From NCBI GenBank assembly GCA_017962145.1, contig JAGCVX010000025.1:1-58050 (forward strand): a DNA stretch of 58,050 nt, given 5' to 3'. The notes under the pieces were generated by a model, which was given only the letters and a program-made list of their open reading frames with translations, did no database searches and had not been told where the DNA came from. This document shows positions 1 through 8,490 of this stretch, one piece after another; positions within the stretch are counted from its first letter, which is position 1; each line of letters starts with the position of its first letter. A program made the translations under genes and the position numbers. This DNA is from Clostridiales bacterium (GTDB taxonomy: Bacteria; Bacillota; Clostridia; Saccharofermentanales; Saccharofermentanaceae).

Positions 1-13
1 TTCCCGAAATATA

Positions 14-124
14 TGACTTAAATTGCAGAAAACTCGATTCAGGTCAAAAAATCTCTCAAAAAGTTTGACTTAAATCGATCAAATCCTCAATTCAGGTCAT
101 AATGCACCGGATCCGTTATGACCT
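14..124. repeat. Hairpin-forming intergenic repeats, array A
   Basis: Two complete imperfect palindromes (14-46 and 66-99) have arms TGACTTAAAT and ATTCAGGTCA. A third left arm starts near 117. The right arm of unit 2 (AGGTCATAA, 94-102) also pairs perfectly with TTATGACCT (116-124), so alternative folds are possible. Unit 1 carries AAAACTCGA in its loop, a motif also present in the array at 3126-3326. The units lie downstream of the minus-strand LRR gene ending at 229. T-runs follow some of them on that strand, so they may act as tandem 3' end structures. Confidence 0.6.
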
Positions 125-151
125 AAATCGATCAAAAACCCGCTTTCCTCG

Positions 152-196
152 CAAAAAAGTATGGTCTAAATCAAGAAAATCTCGATTTAGACCATA
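152..196 (-). terminator. Rho-independent terminator of first LRR gene
   Basis: A perfect 13-bp stem (TATGGTCTAAATC at 160-172 with GATTTAGACCATA at 184-196) encloses an 11-nt loop. On the minus strand it is followed by CTTTTTTG (152-159). It lies 33 bp beyond the stop of the LRR gene ending at 229. It is unlike the terminator shared by the three sister genes and looks like a member of the adjoining hairpin family. Confidence 0.75.
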
Positions 197-228
197 TTCA
201 TTGATTATCTATTCGATCAGATCAGTTC

Positions 229-2745
229 TCAGATCTCGCCTCTAACGATACCATACTGATTGCAGATCTCTTGGAATTCCGGGCAACCCGCAAACGCCTT
301 CATGACATCCACGCGATCCGTGCCGCCATTCAGCAGTCCCAGCCAGTAAGCAAATCCTTCTGCCTCCGGATCTCTTCCCATGAACGTAGTATATAAACGA
401 GTGAGGTACTCTTCATTCGTGGTCTTCAAACCAACAAACTCCGGAAGAGTGAAGAAGAGGCTTGCTGCCTGATAACCTGTCGCATCGAGGTTTGTCAGAG
501 CCAAAGACCAGTACTCCAGACCCTCTGCTTCCGGATCACGGCCGAGGCAGCAGGTATACAAACGCGTAGCAAACTTCACCGCGTTCTTAGACGGAACGGT
601 AGCCTTGTGATACTGCGCACCGGACTTAACACCATAGCCCGCGCAGACATTGCACCACTCAACAGACTCGATGAACTCTTCAACGAGAACAGCACGCTCT
701 GTACCGGAAGCCAAACGGCCAAGCCAGTAAGCCTTACCATCCGGCTCGGAGTCACGATCGAAGTAAGTCTTATAAAGTACCTCAACAAACTCATCGTCGG
801 TCAGGTTACGGCCCAGGAACTCAGGAGCACCCAGCATGAAGAAGCGAGCACAGTCCGCACCTGTGAAGCCGTTCTTTACAACCTGCTCTACCCAGAAAGC
901 TTTACCTTCCGCCTCAGACGGACGGCCAAGAGCAACTACATAAAGACGCTCAACGAAATCCTCGAAAGAAGGATCCTTTGTCGGCTCCGGTGTCGTCGGG
1001 ATCTGCTCGAAGATTGCCTTGATCTCGACATCCGAAGAACCAACAGTAAACTTGTTATCCGCAACTGTTACACCACCGGAAATAACCTGCCACTCCTTGA
1101 ACTGATAACCTTCGTTCGGCGTCGCTGTCAGAGTGATCTCAGTACCGATGATCGCAGTAGCAGTAGAAGCAGAAGCACTACCGTTTCCATCCGAAGTAAC
1201 GGTGATCTTGTAGTCGATTGCTTTCCAGACAGCCTTTACGGTCATGTCAGAAGCAACAACGATCGTATCGCCCGGATTACCTGCATCCCAGCCATCGAAC
1301 ACATATCCGGCAGGAGCAGTAAATCCACAATCCGGAAGAGCAATGGGGTCATCCTCAACACCCGTGATCGGTTCCATCGAACCAGAACCGCCATTGGCGT
1401 CAAATGTCACGGTGACAGAAGCGGGAGCGGTTGTCGCGATCGTGGTGCTTGGATCAAATGCAAGATAATCATTCTCATCGTCATAAAAGTCATATTGATA
1501 TCCCTCATATTCGCCGGTCAATCTCGGAAGTTTTTCCGAGAGCTCGATCAGATGATGAGAATCACTGACATTGATTCTGGCAAGGCTGTTTCCAAAGCAA
1601 GCCAGTACCCTAAGTAGAGTACAACCGGACAGTTTCAGAGAGATCAGCTGGTTAAATACACAACTCAGAGACTTAAGATGTGCCAATCCACTTACATCCA
1701 GAGTTTTCAAGTTGTTGTGGTCGACATAAAGAGTTTCAAGATTCGTACAACCGGTCAGATCCAAAGAAGACAGCTGATTATTATCACAAAACAGATTGAG
1801 AAGGTTTTCGTATCCGCTTACATCCAGATCAGTCAGCATATTATTATCGCAGTTGATAAAGTCAATCGTTTTCGAATTTGCAGGAAGCGTCAAGGATACC
1901 AGCTTATTGCAGTCACAACGCAGCTCTTTCAATGCAGTACAGGAACTTACATCCAAAGACGTCAGCGCATTTTCGGGAACATACAGCGTCTCAAGAGCAG
2001 TACATCCGTCAACATTAAGCGTCTCCACAGAGGTCTCGTAAAACTGCAGAGTATAAAGTGCAGTACAGCCACTGACATCGAGCGTTTTCAGAGGTTGGAT
2101 AGAAAGCATAATCTCATCAAGAGCAACACAATCACTAAAGTCCATTGATTCCAAACAAGAGTCGAAGCCCCAGGAGACCTGGTCGAGTTTACTGCATCCC
2201 GAAGCATTCAGCGTCTTCACGCCGCTACTTATAAAATTGAGTTCCTTCAGCTTGGCAAGCCCACTGACATCCAGCTCCGCAAGATCTGCATTATTACCGC
2301 AAAGCAGAAGCTGAAGCGAATCACAGCCACTGACATTCAGCTTCGTCAGCACATTGTTCGAACAGTCCAAAACCTCAAGCGACGTCATCCCACTGACATC
2401 CAGAGAAGTCAGGTTGTTTGAAGAACAGTACAAAGAATAAAGCGACGTAAAATACTTGATACCGGTCAGGTCGGAAATACCACAGGATTCAACATTTATC
2501 TGCGATACTTTCGCGATCTCCGTCTCACTCAGGACATAATCACTATCCAGATCGTAAGTACTTAATTCCACTAGAAATGCAGGATCCGGGAAATTGTCCG
2601 AGTTCAGCGCTACATCGCCGCAAATCGCGTCCGACGCAGCCACATCTGCATCCGCCCGCACTGTCTTCTTCTGCGCCAAATGCACCGGCGCCGCGGCTAT
2701 TGACGCCGCCAGTACGATCGACGCCACCACACGTTTTCTAATCAT
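229..2745 (-). CDS. Secreted LRR / InlB-B-repeat / DUF4214 protein, paralogue 1
   Basis: This 838-residue protein is predicted to be secreted or on the cell surface. The start at 2745 is chosen because AGGAGG lies just upstream and MIRKRVVAS opens a signal peptide ending near VRADA. In order come an EF-hand-like acidic loop (DLDSDYVLSETE), many ~21-residue leucine-rich repeats of the LDVSGC..L..L.C..N type (about 60-420), one Listeria-Bacteroides repeat and one divergent InlB B-repeat (about 440-585), a TPEPTKD linker, and four ~50-residue DUF4214-type repeats (591-838). The LRRs suggest binding of protein or glycan. DUF4214 has no established function; a surface-attachment role is inference. 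The open frame continues upstream through the hairpin array, but no ribosome site or signal peptide supports a longer protein. Confidence 0.85.
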   Translation of the reverse strand: MIRKRVVASIVLAASIAAAPVHLAQKKTVRADADVAASDAICGDVALNSDNFPDPAFLVELSTYDLDSDYVLSETEIAKVSQINVESCGISDLTGIKYFTSLYSLYCSSNNLTSLDVSGMTSLEVLDCSNNVLTKLNVSGCDSLQLLLCGNNADLAELDVSGLAKLKELNFISSGVKTLNASGCSKLDQVSWGFDSCLESMDFSDCVALDEIMLSIQPLKTLDVSGCTALYTLQFYETSVETLNVDGCTALETLYVPENALTSLDVSSCTALKELRCDCNKLVSLTLPANSKTIDFINCDNNMLTDLDVSGYENLLNLFCDNNQLSSLDLTGCTNLETLYVDHNNLKTLDVSGLAHLKSLSCVFNQLISLKLSGCTLLRVLACFGNSLARINVSDSHHLIELSEKLPRLTGEYEGYQYDFYDDENDYLAFDPSTTIATTAPASVTVTFDANGGSGSMEPITGVEDDPIALPDCGFTAPAGYVFDGWDAGNPGDTIVVASDMTVKAVWKAIDYKITVTSDGNGSASASTATAIIGTEITLTATPNEGYQFKEWQVISGGVTVADNKFTVGSSDVEIKAIFEQIPTTPEPTKDPSFEDFVERLYVVALGRPSEAEGKAFWVEQVVKNGFTGADCARFFMLGAPEFLGRNLTDDEFVEVLYKTYFDRDSEPDGKAYWLGRLASGTERAVLVEEFIESVEWCNVCAGYGVKSGAQYHKATVPSKNAVKFATRLYTCCLGRDPEAEGLEYWSLALTNLDATGYQAASLFFTLPEFVGLKTTNEEYLTRLYTTFMGRDPEAEGFAYWLGLLNGGTDRVDVMKAFAGCPEFQEICNQYGIVRGEI

Positions 2746-3078
2746 AATACTCCTCCTATTCAAAAACTCTACCCAAACAGCGGAAAATAGACATCGGCCA
2801 GACTCTCGCCCGGCACACAGAGCAAGTATAGCAAAAATATTAGACATTTTCACCCTCGCCCCGTGCGCCCATCTCGCCCAACCCCGCGTTTCCCATGCCG
2901 CACGCCGTCGCCCCCGCCGCATATCCCGCCCCCGCGTTCCCCATGCTGCCGCGCTCCCGCTCGTGCCCCCCACGCCCACGAGCAATCGCGGAAACTCCAA
3001 AAACGCGTGGTGCAAAAATCCCGTCGATCCATGCGAAATCGAGAAAACATCACTTTCACGTGGTTGAGCAGCACACAC
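2746..3078. other. Intergenic region with GC-rich block
   Basis: This is the left part of the longest gene-free stretch (2746-3434). It holds the ribosome site and a promoter-like element for the gene at 229-2745. From about 2860 to 2990 lies a strikingly C-rich top-strand block (clusters such as CCCCCGCC and CCCGCCCCCGCG). A short palindrome, CGCG (2987-2990) with CGCG (3004-3007), encloses an AAACTCCAAAA loop like the loops of the array to its right. No gene with a credible start and codon pattern is seen here. Confidence 0.6.
2825..2846 (-). promoter_or_regulatory. Promoter-like element shared by LRR genes 1 and 2
   Basis: On the minus strand the element reads TGTCTAATATTTTT, then TATACT, 80 nt before the start codon. 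The same element, one base longer and with one substitution, lies at 6048-6070, 85 nt before LRR gene 2. TATACT is a good -10. The position 17 bp upstream of it is not conserved and is not a consensus -35, so the conserved TGTCTAATA may serve an activator or another sigma factor. Confidence 0.5.
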
Positions 3079-3326
3079 ACAAGTAAAAACTTCGAATTCG
3101 CATTTATACTTGTCTCCACCCCCTCTGACACGTAAAAACTCCAAAACCGCAATTCTACGTGTCATCCAAACTCGCCCGTTGACACGTAAAAACTCGAAAA
3201 TAGAAATTATACGTGTCACACCTACTCAAAACCTGACACGTACAAACTCGAAAATCGCACTTTTACGTGTCACCCCCCTTCAAAACATGACACGTACAAA
3301 CTCCAAAATCGCATTTTTACGTGTCA
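3079..3326. repeat. Tandem hairpin array, 54-bp period (array B)
   Basis: Four 39-nt units at 3126-3164, 3180-3218, 3234-3272 and 3288-3326 each begin TGACACGTA and end TACGTGTCA, giving a perfect 9-bp stem. Loops carry AAACTC(C/G)AAAA and vary elsewhere. The start-to-start distance is exactly 54 bp, with 15-nt spacers of unrelated sequence. A fifth, divergent unit at 3079-3113 has a different but self-complementary stem (ACAAGTA with TACTTGT) around a similar loop. The array sits between LRR genes 1 and 2. Stem conservation points to selection for a hairpin or a palindromic binding site. No REP-type transposase or cas gene is nearby. Confidence 0.85.
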
Positions 3327-3335
3327 CAGCCCCAA

Positions 3336-3372
3336 AACAAAAAAGAGAAGACCCCTTTCGGAATCTTCTCTT
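3336..3372 (-). terminator. Terminator of LRR gene 2 (shared copy)
   Basis: AAGAGAAGA (3343-3351) pairs with TCTTCTCTT (3364-3372) around a 12-nt loop. The top-strand A-run to its left gives a U-run on the minus-strand transcript. Near-identical copies lie after LRR genes 3 and 4, each followed on the gene side by GAAATGCACT. Confidence 0.85.
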
Positions 3373-3434
3373 CGCGAAATGCACTATCGCGCTTACTTCA
3401 GTTCGCACTGCGCCCCTTTCCTATCGGGCGCGCC

Positions 3435-5963
3435 TTAGATCTCTCCCCTCACGATACCGTACTGATTGCAGATCTCCTGGAATTCCGGACAACCCGCAAA
3501 CGCCTTCATGACATCCACACGATCCGTACCGCCGTTGAGAAGTCCCAGCCAGTAAGCGAATCCATCTGCCTCCGGATCACGTCCCATGAACGTAGTATAA
3601 AGACGAGTCAGATACTCTTCATTCGTCGTCTTCAGACCAACGAATTCAGGAAGTGTGAAGAAGAGACTTGCAGCCTGATAACCAGTCGCATCGAGGTTCG
3701 TCAGCGCCAGCGCCCAGTACTCCAACCCTTCCGCCTCCGGATCACGTCCGAGGCAGCAGGTGTAAAGTCTGGTTGCAAACTTAACCGCGTTCTTAGACGG
3801 AACCGTCGCCTTGTGATACTGCGCACCGGACTTAACGCCATAGCCTGCACAAACGTTGCACCACTCCACCGACTCGATGAATTCCTCAACCAAAACCGCA
3901 CGTTCCGTGCCGCTAGCCAGACGACCAAGCCAGTAAGCCTTACCATCCGGTTCGGAATCACGATCGAAATATGTCTTGTAGAGAACCTCAACAAACTCGT
4001 CATCCGTCAACCCGCGTCCCAGGAACTCCGGCGCACCCAGCATGAAGAATCTAGCGCAGTCTGCACCTGTGAAGCCGTTCTTCACGACCTGCTCGACCCA
4101 GTATGCTTTACCTTCTGCCTCAGACGGGCGGCCCAAAGCAACTACATAAAGACGCTCAACGAAATCCTCGAAGGAAGGATCCTTATCCGGCTCAGGTGTC
4201 GGAGTATCCGGACCCGGCTCCGGAGTCGTCGGGATCAACTCGAAGATCGCCTTGATCTCGACATTATCATCCGCAACAACAAACTTGTCGTTCCAAACCG
4301 TTACGCCACCGGCGATAACCTGCCACTCCTTGAGCTGATAGCCCTCATTCGGAGTCGCAGTCAGGAAGATCTCTGTACCGTTCGTAGCAACAGTTGCAGA
4401 AGCAGATGCAGTACCATTTCCATCCGTAGTAACCGTGATGGTGTACTCTTTCAACTTCCAGACAGGCATTATAACAGTGTTAACAGAAACACCGATCTTG
4501 TCGCCCGGGTTACCCCGATCCCATTTATCAAACAAATATCCGGAAGGAGGCGTAAAGCCACACTCAGGGAGCGTGATAATGTCGTACTCGTTACACACGA
4601 TCGGATCCATCGAACCGGAACCGCTATTGGCGTAGAAGGTCACGGTGATCGACTTCGGAGCACTTGTTGCGATTTTTGTATTTCTATCATAAGACAGGAA
4701 AAATGATCCGTCCGTATGTGTATAGAACTCAATTCCGTCAACGCTTTGAGGAGATGCCGGTTGATTCTCGTAGAGATACATCAGCATCGAAGCATCACTG
4801 ATATTCACATTTTCGAGCTGATTTCCAAAACAAGACAGATTCTCAAGCTTTGCGCAGCCACTGATCTTCAGATACTCCAGAAGATTGAACTGGCAATAAA
4901 GCCCCCGAAGTTCTGAACATGTGCTGGTATCCAGAATATGCAGTTTGTTGGAAACGCAGGAGAGCTCGAAAAGATTCGTACATCCGTCTACATTCAGAGT
5001 TTCCAGCTGATTATTTACGCAGTACAGATAGTGAAGTTTTTCACATCCACTGAAATCCAGTGCACTCAGCTGATTATTGTTGCAGGAGACATAATAAAGA
5101 TTTGTATTCACACTCGAATCCATGGTAAACGTCTCGACCTGATTGTAGTCGAAATACAATTCAGCCAAGTTCGGACATGTGCTGATATCCAGTTCCGTCA
5201 GCTTGCCATCATTTAAGTACAAAGTAGTAAGCGCTGTACAACCGCTGAAATTCACTTTTTCCAGATTCTCACTCTGATTTCTAAGATACGTAAGCTTCGT
5301 ACAGCCGCTTACATCCACTTCCTTCACGCTGTTGATGGTGATGAGCAGCGACTCTACCGCAGTTCCGGAAAGATTCATAACCTCAAGCGGACAGGACGTG
5401 TAATCTGTCAGCGTTTTGAGGCTCGAACAACCCGACGCATTCAGCGTCTTCACGCCGGAATAACCAAAACAGAGCTCCGTGAGATTCGTAAGCCCACTGA
5501 CATCCAGCAGCTCCAGCTTCTGATTGCCACTACAATCCAGCTGTTCAAGCGCCGTACAGCCACTGACATTGAGCGAAGTCAGGTCATTGTCGTCACACGA
5601 GATAATCTGCAGGTCTTTCATTTCGCTGACGTCCAGCTCGGTCAGATTATTGGACTCACAGAACAGTCTCTGCGCCTTGGTAAGATACTTGATACCCGTC
5701 AGATCAGAGATAGCAAGACTCGACAAGTAAAGAAAATCCGGAACCGCGCCTTCCTGTTCGCTCAAAAATCCATCATAATCGGTGTCCCAAATCTTGATGT
5801 ATTTTCTGAATTCATCATCCGGGAAATTCGTTTCATTGATCTCCACGGAACCACTGACAACATCCGCATCTGCCCGGACAACCCTCTTCTGTGCCAAATG
5901 CACCGGCGCAGCAACAATTGACGCCGCCAGTACGACAGACGCCACTACACGTTTACGTAGCAT
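3435..5963 (-). CDS. Secreted LRR / InlB-B-repeat / DUF4214 protein, paralogue 2
   Basis: This 842-residue protein has the architecture of paralogue 1. It has a signal peptide (MLRKRVVASVVLAAS, ending near VRADA), an EF-hand-like loop DTDYDGFLSEQE with canonical spacing, leucine-rich repeats, one Listeria-Bacteroides repeat, one divergent InlB B-repeat, a proline/glutamate linker (TPEPGPDTPTPEPDKD) and the 248-residue DUF4214 block (595-842). AGGAGG precedes the ATG at 5963. The signal peptide and C-terminal block are almost those of paralogue 1, while the LRR sequence differs. Many third-position changes separate the near-identical C-termini. The promoter element at 6048-6070 and the terminator at 3336-3372 suggest a single-gene unit. 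Confidence 0.88.
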   Translation of the reverse strand: MLRKRVVASVVLAASIVAAPVHLAQKRVVRADADVVSGSVEINETNFPDDEFRKYIKIWDTDYDGFLSEQEGAVPDFLYLSSLAISDLTGIKYLTKAQRLFCESNNLTELDVSEMKDLQIISCDDNDLTSLNVSGCTALEQLDCSGNQKLELLDVSGLTNLTELCFGYSGVKTLNASGCSSLKTLTDYTSCPLEVMNLSGTAVESLLITINSVKEVDVSGCTKLTYLRNQSENLEKVNFSGCTALTTLYLNDGKLTELDISTCPNLAELYFDYNQVETFTMDSSVNTNLYYVSCNNNQLSALDFSGCEKLHYLYCVNNQLETLNVDGCTNLFELSCVSNKLHILDTSTCSELRGLYCQFNLLEYLKISGCAKLENLSCFGNQLENVNISDASMLMYLYENQPASPQSVDGIEFYTHTDGSFFLSYDRNTKIATSAPKSITVTFYANSGSGSMDPIVCNEYDIITLPECGFTPPSGYLFDKWDRGNPGDKIGVSVNTVIMPVWKLKEYTITVTTDGNGTASASATVATNGTEIFLTATPNEGYQLKEWQVIAGGVTVWNDKFVVADDNVEIKAIFELIPTTPEPGPDTPTPEPDKDPSFEDFVERLYVVALGRPSEAEGKAYWVEQVVKNGFTGADCARFFMLGAPEFLGRGLTDDEFVEVLYKTYFDRDSEPDGKAYWLGRLASGTERAVLVEEFIESVEWCNVCAGYGVKSGAQYHKATVPSKNAVKFATRLYTCCLGRDPEAEGLEYWALALTNLDATGYQAASLFFTLPEFVGLKTTNEEYLTRLYTTFMGRDPEADGFAYWLGLLNGGTDRVDVMKAFAGCPEFQEICNQYGIVRGEI

Positions 5964-6047
5964 AAAAACCTCCTATTCCCATAACCACAAAAATGTGAAA
6001 AAAGACCAGGGCCCCACGCCCAAGCCAAACCCATGACATACACCCAC

Positions 6048-6070
6048 AGTATAACAAAAAATATTAGACA
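6048..6070 (-). promoter_or_regulatory. Promoter-like element of LRR gene 2
   Basis: This is the counterpart of the element at 2825-2846. The minus strand reads TGTCTAATATTTTTT, then TATACT, 85 nt before the ATG. The surrounding DNA is not conserved between the two genes, so the shared 22-23 nt stand out. It was not found before LRR genes 3 and 4. Confidence 0.5.
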
Positions 6071-6108
6071 AATATACTGGTTTGCCCCAAAATCACGCCT
6101 GAAGAACA

Positions 6109-6144
6109 CAAAAAAGAGAAGACCCCTTTCGGAATCTTCTCTTT
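6109..6144 (-). terminator. Terminator of LRR gene 3 (shared copy)
   Basis: The stem AAGAGAAGA (6114-6122) pairs with TCTTCTCTT (6135-6143). It has the same loop as the copy at 3336-3372 and a U-run on the minus-strand transcript. It lies about 25 bp beyond the stop of the gene at 6170. Confidence 0.85.
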
Positions 6145-6169
6145 GGGAAATGCACTATAACGTCAGGCC

Positions 6170-8380
6170 TCAGATCTCGCCTCTCTCAATACCGTAAGAA
6201 TTACAGATTTCCTGGAATTCCGGACAACCCGCAAACGCCTTCATGACATCCACACGATCCGTACCACCATTCAGCAGACCCAGCCAATAAGCGAATCCAT
6301 CAGCCTCCGGCTCACGTCCCATGAACGTAGTATAAAGACGAGTCAGATACTCTTCATTCGTCGTCTTCAGACCAACGAATTCAGGAAGTGTGAAGAAGAG
6401 GCTTGCAGCCTGATAACCTGTCGCATCGAGGTTCGTCAGCGCCAGCGCCCAGTACTCAAGTCCCTCTGCTTCCGGATCACGACCCAGACAGCAGGTATAA
6501 AGACGAGTTGCAAACTTCACTGCATTCTTCGACGGAACGGTAGCCTTGTGATACTTCGCACCGGACTTCACGCCATAGCCAGCACAAACATTGCACCACT
6601 CAACAGACTCGATGAACTCTTCAACGAGAACCGCACGTTCCGTTCCGGATGCCAAACGGCCAAGCCAGTAAGCCTTGCCATCCGGCTCAGAATCACGATC
6701 GAAATATGTCTTATAAAGTACCTCAACAAACTCATCGTCAGTCAGATTACGTCCCAGGAATTCCGGCGCACCGAGCATGAAGAAACGTGCGCAGTCCGCT
6801 CCGGTAAATCCCTTATTCACTACCTGGTCTACCCAGAAAGCTTTACCTTCCGCCTCAGAAGCACGGCCGAGAGCAACTACATAAAGACGCTCAACAAAAT
6901 CTTCGAAAGACGGATCTTTGCCCGGCTGCGGATTCGCAGGATCCCCGGGCTGTCCCGGATCAACCGGCGCAGGTGTATCCGGACCCGGCTCCGGTGTCGG
7001 AGCAGCCTCAAAGATCGCCTTGATCTCGATATCCGATACACCGATCACGAAACTGGTCGTTGCGCTGGTAGGCTCAGAAATTGTTACACCACCGGATACG
7101 ACATTCCACTCTTTGAACTGATAACCCGAATCTGCAACAGCAGTAAGAGTAACCGTCGTACCCACATAACCGGAAGAAACAGAAGCAGTAGCTGTACCGT
7201 TTCCTTCCGTAGAAACTTTGATCGTTCTCGGGACCTTTTCAAAAACGGCCTGGATCTCAACATCAGAATCACCAACAACAAATGTTGTCGTAGCGCTAGT
7301 CGGCTCCTCGATGGTCACACCACCGGAAACAACCAGCCACGACTTAAAACGACTTCCATCGTTCGCCGTCGCGGTAAGAGTCACTTCCGTATACTCCGCC
7401 GCCTCCGAAACCGAAGCTGTCGCCGTACCACTTCCGTTCGGCGTGACCTTGATGTTATAGATAGGCGCCTCAGTGACAAAAACAACGTCCTTGTCGAAAC
7501 TGAAACGGCAGATATACTTGTTATTGAAATTATGGAAATAGTAGTAGTAATACACTCTATCGTCGCGACGACTCGAAAGATAACTACTTTCGGTCGGAGT
7601 TTCTACTTCCATCAATTCCAGCAGATACGGACTTGAATATACCGTGATCTCCTTTAATTTGTTACCATCGCACACCAGAGTCTGCAGATTCGGATTACGG
7701 TTCACTTTTAACTTGGACATGTCATTTTGATCGCACCAGAGCTCCTTCAATTTCGGATACTTAGTAACATCAAGTTCATCAATATAATTCTCAGAACAGA
7801 GCAAGGACGTAAGCTCAGGATGGTCACCCAAAACCAGATCATTTATATGGCATTTCGAACACTCTATTCTCGTTAATGCCACACAGTTTGACAGATCAAG
7901 AGAAGTCAAAGCGGAACACGCCGCGCAATGCAATTCTTCCAAAGCAACATTGCTTGTCAAAACAAGTTTTTCCAAACTCTCGCAACCGTGGCAATAAAGC
8001 TCCTTAAGTGCGACACACGCGCTCATATCAAGCTCGGCCAGTCTCTCCGAATTACTGCAGTCTAAAACTTCAAGAGCCGTGAAATACTCGATACCCTTCA
8101 AGTTTCCGATGCCACTCTCACTGCAGTTGATTTCCGTCACACTCTCGATCTCGTCCTGCGTCAGAACGCCCTTCGGATCTGCCTTATCAACATGGATCGA
8201 AATATAATTTCTGAAATTCGGATCCGGGAAATTCGTTCTGTTAATGGTGATCTCCACGTTCTCGGAAGGCTCCTCGCCGGAAACATCCGCACGAACCGCA
8301 CCGCTTCTCCAAACAGAAACAGACGCCAGAGCCACCGTTGCCGCCAAAATACCGGCCAGCAGATTGCGTGCTTTTTTCAT
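6170..8380 (-). CDS. Secreted LRR / InlB-B-repeat / DUF4214 protein, paralogue 3
   Basis: This is the shortest of the four, at 736 residues. The start at 8380 follows a GGAGGTGAAGGA ribosome site; an upstream in-frame ATG at 8440 lacks one. The signal peptide (MKKARNLLAGILAATVALAS) ends near VRAD. The calcium-loop-like segment is replaced by DKADPKGVLTQDE. The LRR domain is shorter (about 60-265). Two divergent InlB B-repeats follow, then a long Pro/Gly linker and the DUF4214 block (489-736). The C-terminal block shares residues with paralogue 4 (GRASEAEG, VDQVVNKGF, NSYGIERGEI) that paralogues 1 and 2 lack, so 3 and 4 form a subgroup. Confidence 0.87.
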   Translation of the reverse strand: MKKARNLLAGILAATVALASVSVWRSGAVRADVSGEEPSENVEITINRTNFPDPNFRNYISIHVDKADPKGVLTQDEIESVTEINCSESGIGNLKGIEYFTALEVLDCSNSERLAELDMSACVALKELYCHGCESLEKLVLTSNVALEELHCAACSALTSLDLSNCVALTRIECSKCHINDLVLGDHPELTSLLCSENYIDELDVTKYPKLKELWCDQNDMSKLKVNRNPNLQTLVCDGNKLKEITVYSSPYLLELMEVETPTESSYLSSRRDDRVYYYYYFHNFNNKYICRFSFDKDVVFVTEAPIYNIKVTPNGSGTATASVSEAAEYTEVTLTATANDGSRFKSWLVVSGGVTIEEPTSATTTFVVGDSDVEIQAVFEKVPRTIKVSTEGNGTATASVSSGYVGTTVTLTAVADSGYQFKEWNVVSGGVTISEPTSATTSFVIGVSDIEIKAIFEAAPTPEPGPDTPAPVDPGQPGDPANPQPGKDPSFEDFVERLYVVALGRASEAEGKAFWVDQVVNKGFTGADCARFFMLGAPEFLGRNLTDDEFVEVLYKTYFDRDSEPDGKAYWLGRLASGTERAVLVEEFIESVEWCNVCAGYGVKSGAKYHKATVPSKNAVKFATRLYTCCLGRDPEAEGLEYWALALTNLDATGYQAASLFFTLPEFVGLKTTNEEYLTRLYTTFMGREPEADGFAYWLGLLNGGTDRVDVMKAFAGCPEFQEICNSYGIERGEI

Positions 8381-8455
8381 TCCTTCACCTCCGCAAAAAA
8401 CTTTTATACATATTTTATCCGCACACCCCCAAACAATCAATCAAAACTTCCCGAC

Positions 8456-8490
8456 GCAAAAAGAGAAGACCCCTTTCGGAATCTCCTCTT
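8456..8490 (-). terminator. Terminator of LRR gene 4 (shared copy)
   Basis: AAGAGAAGA (8461-8469) pairs with TCTCCTCTT (8482-8490) with one mismatch. The loop is the same as in the other two copies, and GAAATGCACT follows on the gene side. Confidence 0.8.

Noticed and set aside
607..1617. Long plus-strand frames antisense to the LRR genes (also 3321-4706 and 6548-7636)
   Set aside because: They mirror the repeated LRR and DUF4214 coding, are Arg/Asn/Thr-rich without domains, and recur at the same relative place in each paralogue.
2746..3219. N-terminal extension of LRR protein 1 through the hairpin array
   Set aside because: The frame is open but has no ribosome site. The signal peptide starts at 2745 behind AGGAGG, and the upstream translation is low-complexity.
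3126..3326. CRISPR array
   Set aside because: Repeats are full palindromes with variable loops, spacers are only 15 nt, and no cas genes are present in the window.
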